DNA of 15,202 nucleotides from assembly GCA_014380825.1 (NCBI GenBank), contig JACMJD010000509.1:1-15202 (forward strand), in the 5' to 3' direction. Shown here one piece after another: positions 1 to 6,280 of the stretch. A program made the translations under genes and the position numbers. The notes under the pieces are model-generated. The model saw only the letters and a list, made by a program, of their open reading frames with translations. It was not told the origin of the DNA and made no database searches. Source of the stretch: Phycisphaerae bacterium. GTDB lineage: Bacteria; Planctomycetota; Phycisphaerae; Tepidisphaerales; Tepidisphaeraceae. The stretch's first letter is position 1. Each line of letters opens with the position of its first letter.

Positions 1-1
1 G

Positions 2-340
2 ACCGAACAGTCCCTGGTCGAGAAGGTCGCGCCGGGGAAAATGGAACCGCTGCCGGCCGATTTCAAACCGCGACATGTGAAAGAGATGGCGAGCGTCAAC
101 GACGCCGAGAAGTTTTTGTCGAAGGATGAGTACGTTCGCCTCGCAAAGCAGGTGCGGGCGAACGCGTTGAATGCGCTGGAGAGTTTGCCGACGGCCGACC
201 TGGCGAAACCCGCGACCGGCGTGCCGCCCTTCTGCAAGACGGTGGGCGACACGTTCATGTTCCTCGGCGCGCACTGGCTCATGCACGCCGGTCAGTGGGC
301 AGTGATTCGTCGATCGATCGGCAAACCACCGTTGTTCTAG
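2..340 (+). CDS. DinB-family protein, 3' part (5' end outside window)
   Basis: The reading frame is open from the left edge of the window to a TAG stop, giving 112 visible residues. The first possible internal ATG is at 41, but the frame continues upstream with coding-like sequence, so the gene very probably starts outside the window. The C-terminal part carries H-W-L-M-H-A-G-Q followed by R-R, with two histidines three residues apart. This matches the last metal-binding helix of the DinB/YfiT four-helix-bundle superfamily, whose members are usually 150-170 residues. These are metal-binding proteins of varied role, including thiol transferases and stress-induced proteins, and the substrate cannot be told from this fragment. 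The third metal-ligand histidine would lie in the missing N-terminal part. The gene converges with the DAHP synthase gene across a repeat-containing gap. Confidence 0.8.
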   Translation, partial: TEQSLVEKVAPGKMEPLPADFKPRHVKEMASVNDAEKFLSKDEYVRLAKQVRANALNALESLPTADLAKPATGVPPFCKTVGDTFMFLGAHWLMHAGQWAVIRRSIGKPPLF

Positions 341-348
341 AAGACGAA

Positions 349-375
349 CCCGGCGTGCAGGCTTCAGCCTGCACG
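349..375. repeat. Palindromic intergenic repeat, copy 1
   Basis: A 27-base element starting nine bases after the DinB stop codon. It contains a near-perfect hairpin, CGTGCAGGCT-TC-AGCCTGCACG (10-bp stem). The whole element is an inverted copy of 591-617 with one mismatch. It sits between two convergent genes, where it may act as a transcript-end hairpin. The form resembles REP-type repeats, but no neighbouring transposase is present. Confidence 0.75.
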
Positions 376-590
376 GCCCCGCTTACGTCGATTCTTCTCG
401 TATCGCGCGTATGGGACGTCCCACAGAAACGCGTCGGGTTGCACTGCGCGTCGAATGGCAACATCAAGCTCGACATTGACGCGCGTGTTCGGGTATCGCG
501 TTGGATCGGAGCACACCCGATGTCGCACGCATTGAAAGTAGGTGTAGCGGAACGCTGCGGAAGGTGGGCATTGGAACCCTCGACATGCGA
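376..590. other. Spacer between the two palindromic repeats, no gene seen
   Basis: This stretch lies between convergent genes. Open frames cross it on both strands, but they run through the repeats and into DAHP synthase and show no recognisable protein feature. It holds one perfect 12-base palindrome, TGGGACGTCCCA at 412-423, of unknown meaning. Confidence 0.5.
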
Positions 591-617
591 CGTGCAGGCA
601 GAAGCCTGCACGCCGGG
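591..617. repeat. Palindromic intergenic repeat, copy 2 (inverted)
   Basis: A 27-base element that is the reverse complement of 349-375 except for one base in the hairpin loop. It forms a hairpin with a 9-bp stem, CGTGCAGGC-AGAA-GCCTGCACG. It begins eight bases beyond the DAHP synthase stop codon, so it could stabilise or end that transcript. No U-tract follows on the minus strand, so it is not a classic intrinsic terminator. Confidence 0.75.
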
Positions 618-625
618 CGCGATTT

Positions 626-1639
626 TTAAGGATTTGTTCCCATCCATGCGTGCATCGCTTTCAGCTCTTTCGCGAGTGACGCGTACTCATCCAAGCGCAG
701 CGATTGCTGCCCATCGCTCAGCGCGTGATCCGGATCGGGATGTGTTTCGATCATCACGGAATCAGCGCCCGCTGCGACGGATGCGCGCGCCAGCGGAGCG
801 ACCGCCCAGCTGATGCCAACCCCGTGACTCGGATCTGCGACAACTGGCAGGTGGGTGTGATGCTTGATCATCACGACCGCGCTGAGGTCGAATGTGTTGC
901 GGGTCATCGTTTCGAACGTCCGCACGCCGCGCTCGCAGAGCATGACCTGATAGTTTCCGAGTGCCAGCACATACTCGGCGGCCATGAACAGTTCCTGGAT
1001 CGTGGCGCTCATGCCGCGCTTGATCATGACCGGCTTGCGGAGTTTGCCGATTGCCTGGAGGAGCGAGAAGTTCTGCATGTTGCGCGCGCCGATTTGCAGC
1101 ACGTCCGCGACTTGCGCGACGGCGTCGAGCGTCTCGGTGTTCATCACTTCGGTGACGATGCGGAGATCGAACTGCCGCTTCACGTCGTCGAGCAGCTTCA
1201 GACCCTCTTCCTTCATACCTTGGAACACGTAGGGGGAAGTTCGCGGTTTGAACGCCCCGCCGCGGAGGAATTTCGCGCCGCTTCTTGCGACCGCCTCGGC
1301 GGTGGTGAAGATCTGATCGCGCGATTCGACCGAGCACGGCCCGGCGATGATCTGCATCGAGCCGTCGCCGATCTTCGCGCCGCGCACGTCGACGACGGTC
1401 GGCTCGGGCTTCACCTCGCGGCTGACCAGCTTGTAAGGCTTGGACACCGCGACGCATTCCGCGACGCCGCCCAGGTGCATGAACGCTTCGGACGAGACCG
1501 CGCCCTGATTGCCGGTGATACCGATGGCCGTGCGCATGGCGCCGGGGATTTCGTGCGGCGTGAAGCCGATCTCGCGCACGCGATCACACACCGCGTCGAT
1601 CTGTTCCCGGGTGGCCCCCTGCCGCATAAGGATGAGCAT
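626..1639 (-). CDS. aroF: 3-deoxy-7-phosphoheptulonate synthase (DAHP synthase, type I beta)
   Basis: Catalyses condensation of phosphoenolpyruvate with erythrose 4-phosphate to DAHP, the first step of the shikimate pathway, in the cytoplasm. The protein has 337 residues, normal for the type I beta group that carries an N-terminal ferredoxin-like regulatory domain (about residues 1-70). The barrel domain shows GPCSVES (100-106), LRGGAFKPRTSPYVFQG (125-141), IGARNMQNF (183-191), IKRGM (206-210), CERGVRTFE (235-243) and DPSHGVG (269-275). Expected metal ligands are C102, H272, E298 and D309. The frame stays open upstream to a TTG at 1675, but the ATG at 1639 gives the family's usual start (MLILM); neither has a clear Shine-Dalgarno. 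It lies 48 bases after the lipoprotein gene on the same strand and may be co-transcribed with it. The symbol could equally be aroG or aroA by local naming. Confidence 0.93.
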   Translation of the reverse strand: MLILMRQGATREQIDAVCDRVREIGFTPHEIPGAMRTAIGITGNQGAVSSEAFMHLGGVAECVAVSKPYKLVSREVKPEPTVVDVRGAKIGDGSMQIIAGPCSVESRDQIFTTAEAVARSGAKFLRGGAFKPRTSPYVFQGMKEEGLKLLDDVKRQFDLRIVTEVMNTETLDAVAQVADVLQIGARNMQNFSLLQAIGKLRKPVMIKRGMSATIQELFMAAEYVLALGNYQVMLCERGVRTFETMTRNTFDLSAVVMIKHHTHLPVVADPSHGVGISWAVAPLARASVAAGADSVMIETHPDPDHALSDGQQSLRLDEYASLAKELKAMHAWMGTNP

Positions 1640-1687
1640 GAATGCAAAGCTATCGCAACGCGCCGCGCGTCGCAATTGGACCGATGC

Positions 1688-1912
1688 TCACTCGTCGCTC
1701 CGCGCTGGCGGAACGGGTCCGGATCGGGCGGAGTTGACGTCGTTATCACTCGGCTGGCGCTCGGACTTTCCGATCGGCCATGTGAGCGACGCGGTGCCAG
1801 CGCCCGGCGCGGCGGTGTCGTCGTTGGTGCGCGTCGCGCCGCCGGAACTTGGCGTGCAGCCAGCGAACGCGAGCAGTGTCAGCAGGCCGAATGAAAGGAG
1901 GAATCTGATCAT
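1688..1912 (-). CDS. Small lipoprotein, function unknown
   Basis: The predicted product has 74 residues: a hydrophobic signal segment (residues 3-18) ending in a lipobox-like F-A-G-C with the lipidated cysteine at position 19. A low-complexity polar tail rich in Ser, Pro, Asp and Arg follows. This predicts a membrane-anchored, exported lipoprotein. The frame extends upstream to another ATG at 1996, but that start lies inside the terminator hairpin of the preceding gene and would put the signal segment internally, so 1912 is preferred. There is no Shine-Dalgarno; a possible promoter (1920-1948) ends eight bases before the ATG, suggesting a leaderless mRNA. The tail has no recognised domain. 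The signal peptide is the main support for this being a real gene. Confidence 0.6.
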   Translation of the reverse strand: MIRFLLSFGLLTLLAFAGCTPSSGGATRTNDDTAAPGAGTASLTWPIGKSERQPSDNDVNSARSGPVPPARSDE

Positions 1913-1919
1913 GTGCTGG

Positions 1920-1948
1920 AACGTAGAACCGAAACGTGCCCATTGCAA
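1920..1948 (-). promoter_or_regulatory. Possible sigma-70 promoter of the lipoprotein/aroF unit
   Basis: On the minus strand, TTGCAA (1943-1948) and TACGTT (1920-1925) are separated by 17 bases, and the start ATG follows seven bases after the -10 box. Both boxes are imperfect. The location is sensible because the terminator at 1971-2010 isolates the unit from the upstream gene, so a promoter is needed between 1913 and 1970. Confidence 0.35.
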
Positions 1949-1970
1949 ATCAGCTGGCTGCTGGCGACGC

Positions 1971-2010
1971 AAAAAAAAGAACGACTCGAAGCGCATGCTT
2001 CGAGTCGTTC
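1971..2010 (-). terminator. Intrinsic terminator of the PEP-CTERM gene
   Basis: A perfect 14-bp stem (1979-1992 with 1997-2010) closes a four-base GCAT loop. On the minus strand it is followed directly by eight U residues (plus-strand A-run 1971-1978). It begins 27 bases after the PEP-CTERM stop codon. This is a textbook rho-independent terminator. Confidence 0.92.
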
Positions 2011-2037
2011 GAAAGATCTAACTTATTCGCGAAGCGG

Positions 2038-2880
2038 TTAGGCTTTGCGACGGCGGGCCATCAGGGTGACGGCGCCCAAACCGAGCAGGCTCATGCTTGC
2101 CGGTTCCGGGACCGCGCGAAGGTCGCCGGTGATCTGGAAGAACACGTTGCTCTTCACATCGTTCGGAGCGGCGAACGCGAAGAACTCGGTGGATTCCAGG
2201 AACCCGTCACTGTCCGCATCGGCAAAGAAACCATTGGTGCTGTTTCCGTTGCCACCAACGCTCTTGTCGATGAAGAACGCACTGCCGCCGATGGTGTTCG
2301 GGGTGTAGCTAACAGTTCCATTGGCATTCGCGACCTGGCTGCCGGCGGTCGAGTAGACCATCTGGACGCCAAAGTTCGCATCGCTGAGCAACAGCGAGCC
2401 GGGAGTCACGGTGAACGCCGTGGTGAACGCCTGGTTGACGTTGGCGGCGGTGACCACGCGGTTGAACGTGCCACTTGCGAGCAGGGTCGAGTTGACCGAG
2501 CTGTTCGCGGGGGCGGCGGGGTTGACGTTGTCGTAGAGATAGAAGCCGATGTCAAAGTTTCCGGCGACCGAGCCGTTGACGCGAGCGACAACGATCTGAG
2601 TGACGTCAAGGACGAAGCCCGCGGGGATGTTAACGGTCGAGCCGAAGTCACCAACGTTGGTGGGCCGCGAGTTGTCAGTCAGACCACCGGTGCCGCCGGT
2701 GCCGGCGTAGTCGTAAGCGATGACGATCGCTTCAGGCCCGGAGACCGGACCACCAACCGTATCATGACCACCGAGAGCAACCGGCGACGGCGAGGCCGGC
2801 AGGGCCGCGAAACTTGCCGCGCTGGAGACCGCCAATACAGCCGTTGCGAGCAACGACTTTGAACGCAGAGACGTGCGCAT
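2038..2880 (-). CDS. PEP-CTERM sorting domain protein, exported
   Basis: A 280-residue exported protein. Residues 1-27 form a signal peptide (basic start, hydrophobic core LLATAVLAV, alanine-rich cleavage region). The C-terminus (257-280) is a PEP-CTERM sorting signal: V-P-E-P, a hydrophobic helix, then R-R-R-K. Such proteins are processed by an exosortase and usually reach the cell surface or the extracellular matrix. No exosortase gene is in the window. The body is Gly/Ser/Thr/Asn-rich and beta-strand-like. An acidic stretch DADSDGFLESTEF (221-233) resembles an EF-hand or dockerin-type calcium loop, which is an inference. An AAGGA Shine-Dalgarno lies 10 bases before the ATG. A strong terminator follows, so this is probably a single-gene transcript. 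Confidence 0.9.
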   Translation of the reverse strand: MRTSLRSKSLLATAVLAVSSAASFAALPASPSPVALGGHDTVGGPVSGPEAIVIAYDYAGTGGTGGLTDNSRPTNVGDFGSTVNIPAGFVLDVTQIVVARVNGSVAGNFDIGFYLYDNVNPAAPANSSVNSTLLASGTFNRVVTAANVNQAFTTAFTVTPGSLLLSDANFGVQMVYSTAGSQVANANGTVSYTPNTIGGSAFFIDKSVGGNGNSTNGFFADADSDGFLESTEFFAFAAPNDVKSNVFFQITGDLRAVPEPASMSLLGLGAVTLMARRRKA

Positions 2881-3003
2881 GTTCTACCCATCCTTTTGTA
2901 ACAGGGCCGGTTCCACGCGGCGCCAATCCGTAACCCTACGGACGTGCGACAAGGTAGATCTGATTTTGCGCGAGAACCCTAAACACCCAATAGCTTGATA
3001 GTA

Positions 3004-3032
3004 AGAATAGCTCGCGACCGTTTAAGTTGCAA
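3004..3032 (-). promoter_or_regulatory. Candidate sigma-70 promoter of the PEP-CTERM gene
   Basis: On the minus strand, TTGCAA (3027-3032) and TATTCT (3004-3009) are separated by exactly 17 bases. Transcription would start near 2997, giving a leader of roughly 117 bases with an AAGGA ribosome site near its end. A GTTGCA/TGCAAC inverted repeat overlaps the -35 box and could be an operator, but this is speculative. Confidence 0.4.
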
Positions 3033-3123
3033 CCAAAATGCAACGGACAAAATCGGCGAATTCGTAGATGTGTTGCGTTAATTACAGCATGCTCGGATAA
3101 GTCCGCTTAGTCCTCATTCATGC

Positions 3124-3146
3124 CTCATCTTCACAGGGAAGATGGG
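3124..3146. other. Short hairpin in the divergent promoter region
   Basis: CTCATCTTC (3124-3132) pairs with GAAGATGGG (3138-3146) with one G-T wobble, around a five-base loop. It has no U-tract on either strand and lies 94 bases upstream of the protease start. Its role is unknown. Confidence 0.4.
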
Positions 3147-3239
3147 TGAATTATCTCCAGGATTTGCCGGGCGTTGTGGTAGAATCCGACCGTCAGATTT
3201 TGTACCCGGCACAACGGGTCCGGCGTTGGGTGTGGACTT

Positions 3240-6200
3240 ATGAATTCCCGATTTCGAATTGTTCGCCGCACTACTGCGCTTGGACCGCGCAGCGCTGCTG
3301 CTGCATACGAGCCATTGGAACGCCGCACCCTCCTTGCTTCGATCGCGGGTCAAGTCTTTTATGACGTTGTCGGCGATGGACTTAACAACGGTCCGGACTA
3401 CGGCATTGCCGGTCAGACCGTGTATCTCGACACGAACGGCAACGGATCCTTCGACGGCAGCTCGATGGCGTTCGGGTCATCGGATGTTCCCAAGACGGTT
3501 CCCGATCTGACGACGACCTCCTCCAACCTCAGCGTCACCGGCCTGGCGACAGCGGTGGAACGGGTCACTGTGACGCTCAGCATCGCTCATACGTTCGATT
3601 CAGACCTGAGCGTCGTACTGATCAGCCCGACGGGCACGCGCGTCACGCTTTTCGACGGAGTGGGCGGCTCCGGGGACAACTTCAACAACACGACTTTTGA
3701 CGATCGCGCCGCGTTGTTGATCACCTTCGGCAACGCGCCGTTCGCGGGAACTTACCGGCCGCAACAGGCACTTACGGCATTCGAAGGCGAGGCCGGCAAC
3801 GGTACCTGGCGGCTGGAACTTTCAGACGACATGGTCGGCGATTCAGGAAAGCTCACCGCCTGGTCCATGCGATTCAGCACCGGCGAGCAATCCGCAATCA
3901 CCGATGCAAGCGGTAATTATCAGATTCGCGGACTGCCCATCGGCACGTACGACCTGCGCGGAGTCGTGCCGGCAGGCTTTACGCAAACGGCGCCCGCGAG
4001 CGGCGTACACAGCGTGAATCTGATCGACAATGACACGGGAGTCGGCGGAATCGAATTCGGCATGCTTCAGCCGCCGGGAATGATCAGCGGCTCGGTCTGG
4101 GACGATCGCAATTCCGACGGCGTGCGACAAACGACCGAGCCGGCGCTGGCGGGTTGGACCGTTTACGTCGACGCGAACAACAACGGCAAGCTCGACGTGG
4201 CGACGGAAATGTCCGTCATCACCGGCGGGCAAGGCAATTACACGTTCAGCAACGTGCCGCCGGGCACGCATCGCGTGCGCGAAGTGGTGCAGTTGGGTTG
4301 GATGCAGACGACGAACGTTGCGTTCGCGTCGGCGCCCGTCGTCAGACCGCCGACGAAACCCACGCTCGCTCCCGCCGGACCGATTCGGCCGGGCGATTCG
4401 TCGCCGGTTCCGCAGTTGCAAGGCAAGTTCACCAAGACTGAAGTGCTGGTCTCCGTGGCCGGGCTCGACGGATTGCGAACGCTCAACAAGGCGCTGGCGG
4501 CCCGCGCACCCGAGTCGACCGCCAGAATGTTTGATTTCGCTCAGTCGAAAGTCCTGCTCCGCAACGCCCGCGCGGGCAACACGCTCGTGCAGCTTCGCCT
4601 CCGCAGCGGCACCGACCCGGCCGCCGCGATTGCGCGGATCAAGTCGATCACCGCCGTGCGCTGGGCGTCGCCGAACTACATCTACAACACGAAGACCAAA
4701 CCCGACCCGCGCGAGTTCGTCACCAATGACCCGGATTATCCGAATCAGTATTTCCACACGCTGATGCAGAACCAGTTGGCGTGGGACACGACGCTGGGCA
4801 GCGCGAACGTGATCGTCGCCATCACCGACGACGGCTTCGACATCAACCACCCGGATCTCGCGCCGAACATCTGGACGAATCCCGGCGAGATCGCCGGCAA
4901 CAGCATCGACGACGACAACAACGGATACGTCGACGACGTTCACGGCTGGAACTTTTCCGGCAACACCAACGACGTGAACCCGCAAGGCGGCGCGTTCCAC
5001 GGCACGCATGTCACCGGAATCGTCGGCGGGCGAACGAACAACAGCATCGGCGGCGCGGGCACGGCGGGCGGTGTGACGATCATGCCGATCCGGTTCTTCG
5101 GAACAACCGCCTGGACCAGCGCGGTCATCGCCGCCTCATACGCGTACGCGGCCGGCAACGGCGCACGCATCGTGAACACCAGCTACGGCGTGGATGAATT
5201 CTCGAACGATCCTTCGTACGTCGCGGCGCTCCAATACATCTACGACGAAGGCGTCCTGCACTTCAACTCGGCCGGGAACGCGAACACACAGAATCCAATC
5301 CGGCAGTCGCTCGATCAATCGCTGTTCATCGCGAACACCAACTCATCGGACCAGAAATCGTTTGCGAGCAATTACGGTTGGGGCATCGATCTGTCCGCGC
5401 CGGGCGAAGGAATCTATTCGACGTATCCTGGCGGAAACTACATCACGCTGACCGGCACGAGCATGGCGACGCCGAACGCCGCGGGCGTGGCGGCGCTGAT
5501 CTGGTCGGTGCATCCAACCTGGACGCGCGATCAGGTCGCCGCCCAGTTGGTCGGCACGGCCGACAGCATCAACGCGAACAATCCGAGCTACGCCGACGAG
5601 CTGGGCGGCGGCCGCGTGAATTCGTACCGCGCGGTGACCGAAGCGCTTCACGCGCCGCGAATCCGATCGGTGCTCGGCCTGCCCGCGGAAGGCGGCGTCT
5701 CGAACAACCTCATCACGTCATTCACTGTCGACGTCGCCAACGTCTTCGACGGCGCGACGATCAGCAATGCCGGCAATTGGCAACTGAAGTGGGCGGGCGC
5801 CGACAAGACCTTCGACACGGCCGACGATCGGGTCATCCCGATCTCGATGCACACGAATTACATGGTTGGCACCAATCGCCTGAGCTTCACGGTCGACGTA
5901 TCGGTGACGGCGGGCTACTACAAATTCATCGGCGGAACCGGATTGACGGATCCGTTCGGACAATCGATCGACGGCAACGGCGACGGAACGGGCGGCGACG
6001 CGTTCGTGCGAACGTTCAGCATCGACGGCGTGAGCACGCCTGCGATGGTGACTGTCGCGTCCGGCCTGGAAACGACGGGCGCCGATTTCGGCAATCGCTA
6101 CTTCATCCGCCAAGACGAAGACGGCGACGGCAACGGCGGTGATCCCAATCCGACAGGCTTAGGCACGGCGCCCACAGGAACGTCATCTCGATTCGCCAGC

Positions 6201-6275
6201 CGCAGCCCGGCGACAACCTCGGTCGATCGACTCTTCTCCGACACGAGCATCCTTGCGGGATTAGCCTCCGTATAA
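3240..6275 (+). CDS. Surface subtilisin-family (S8) protease with P domain, SdrD-B-like and Ig-like modules
   Basis: A 1011-residue predicted surface serine protease. Residues 24-34 carry the planctomycete N-terminal tag (EPLERRTLLAS) with no classical signal peptide. An SdrD-B-like first half (35-80) is followed by a P/proprotein-convertase domain (about 85-213) and then the SdrD-B second half (217-275). A second SdrD-B-like start (281-360) leads into a linker and a propeptide-like segment (400-480). The S8 domain (about 495-790) has catalytic D530 (ITDDGFD), H587 (HGTHVTG) and S741 (GTSMATP), with oxyanion N680; all four residues are present, so it should be active. The DDG motif around the Asp resembles kexin/furin rather than the DTG/DSG common in subtilisins. 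An Ig-like domain (about 808-926) is followed by a strand ending GADFGNRYF (947-955), typical of the end of an SdrD-B domain, then an acidic Gly-rich tail. There is no PEP-CTERM signal. No Shine-Dalgarno is visible before the ATG; this start places the tag near the N-terminus. Confidence 0.9.
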   Translation: MNSRFRIVRRTTALGPRSAAAAYEPLERRTLLASIAGQVFYDVVGDGLNNGPDYGIAGQTVYLDTNGNGSFDGSSMAFGSSDVPKTVPDLTTTSSNLSVTGLATAVERVTVTLSIAHTFDSDLSVVLISPTGTRVTLFDGVGGSGDNFNNTTFDDRAALLITFGNAPFAGTYRPQQALTAFEGEAGNGTWRLELSDDMVGDSGKLTAWSMRFSTGEQSAITDASGNYQIRGLPIGTYDLRGVVPAGFTQTAPASGVHSVNLIDNDTGVGGIEFGMLQPPGMISGSVWDDRNSDGVRQTTEPALAGWTVYVDANNNGKLDVATEMSVITGGQGNYTFSNVPPGTHRVREVVQLGWMQTTNVAFASAPVVRPPTKPTLAPAGPIRPGDSSPVPQLQGKFTKTEVLVSVAGLDGLRTLNKALAARAPESTARMFDFAQSKVLLRNARAGNTLVQLRLRSGTDPAAAIARIKSITAVRWASPNYIYNTKTKPDPREFVTNDPDYPNQYFHTLMQNQLAWDTTLGSANVIVAITDDGFDINHPDLAPNIWTNPGEIAGNSIDDDNNGYVDDVHGWNFSGNTNDVNPQGGAFHGTHVTGIVGGRTNNSIGGAGTAGGVTIMPIRFFGTTAWTSAVIAASYAYAAGNGARIVNTSYGVDEFSNDPSYVAALQYIYDEGVLHFNSAGNANTQNPIRQSLDQSLFIANTNSSDQKSFASNYGWGIDLSAPGEGIYSTYPGGNYITLTGTSMATPNAAGVAALIWSVHPTWTRDQVAAQLVGTADSINANNPSYADELGGGRVNSYRAVTEALHAPRIRSVLGLPAEGGVSNNLITSFTVDVANVFDGATISNAGNWQLKWAGADKTFDTADDRVIPISMHTNYMVGTNRLSFTVDVSVTAGYYKFIGGTGLTDPFGQSIDGNGDGTGGDAFVRTFSIDGVSTPAMVTVASGLETTGADFGNRYFIRQDEDGDGNGGDPNPTGLGTAPTGTSSRFASRSPATTSVDRLFSDTSILAGLASV

Positions 6276-6280
6276 TCGCG

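Larger units (their letters stand above)
2881..3239. other. Divergent intergenic region between PEP-CTERM and protease genes
   Basis: A 359-base gap, visibly more AT-rich than its surroundings, with no convincing gene. It contains a candidate minus-strand promoter (3004-3032), a short inverted repeat GTTGCA/TGCAAC (3026-3031 and 3039-3044) overlapping that -35 box, a hairpin at 3124-3146, and a lone -10-like TAGAAT at 3180-3185 on the plus strand. Start signals for both flanking genes are expected here. Confidence 0.7.

Noticed and set aside
349..617. The inverted repeat pair as ends of an insertion sequence.
   Set aside because: The 215 bases between encode no transposase, no target duplication is visible, and each end is itself a palindrome, which fits REP-type repeats better.
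704..1894. A 396-codon plus-strand open frame across the DAHP synthase gene.
   Set aside because: It is antisense to a gene with all family motifs intact. The product is His/Arg/Asp-rich, as expected from the reverse complement of GC-rich codons.
1894..2021. Plus-strand AAAGGAGG at 1894-1901 followed nine bases later by an ATG and a 36-codon open frame.
   Set aside because: The frame runs through the minus-strand intrinsic terminator hairpin and encodes a very basic, featureless peptide. The purine run is the complement of codons inside the signal peptide of the lipoprotein gene, so it looks like chance.
3180..3185. TAGAAT upstream of the protease gene as a promoter.
   Set aside because: It is a good -10 box in a sensible place, but no -35 element lies at normal spacing (TTGCCG is only 10 bases away), so it is mentioned only within the intergenic entry.
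3843..5009. A 388-codon minus-strand open frame inside the protease gene.
   Set aside because: It is a shadow of the S8 protease gene with Arg/Val/His-rich composition and no recognisable domain.
6271..6276. A perfect TATAAT on the plus strand.
   Set aside because: It overlaps the protease stop codon, has no -35 match at the right spacing, and no plus-strand gene begins within 500 bases.
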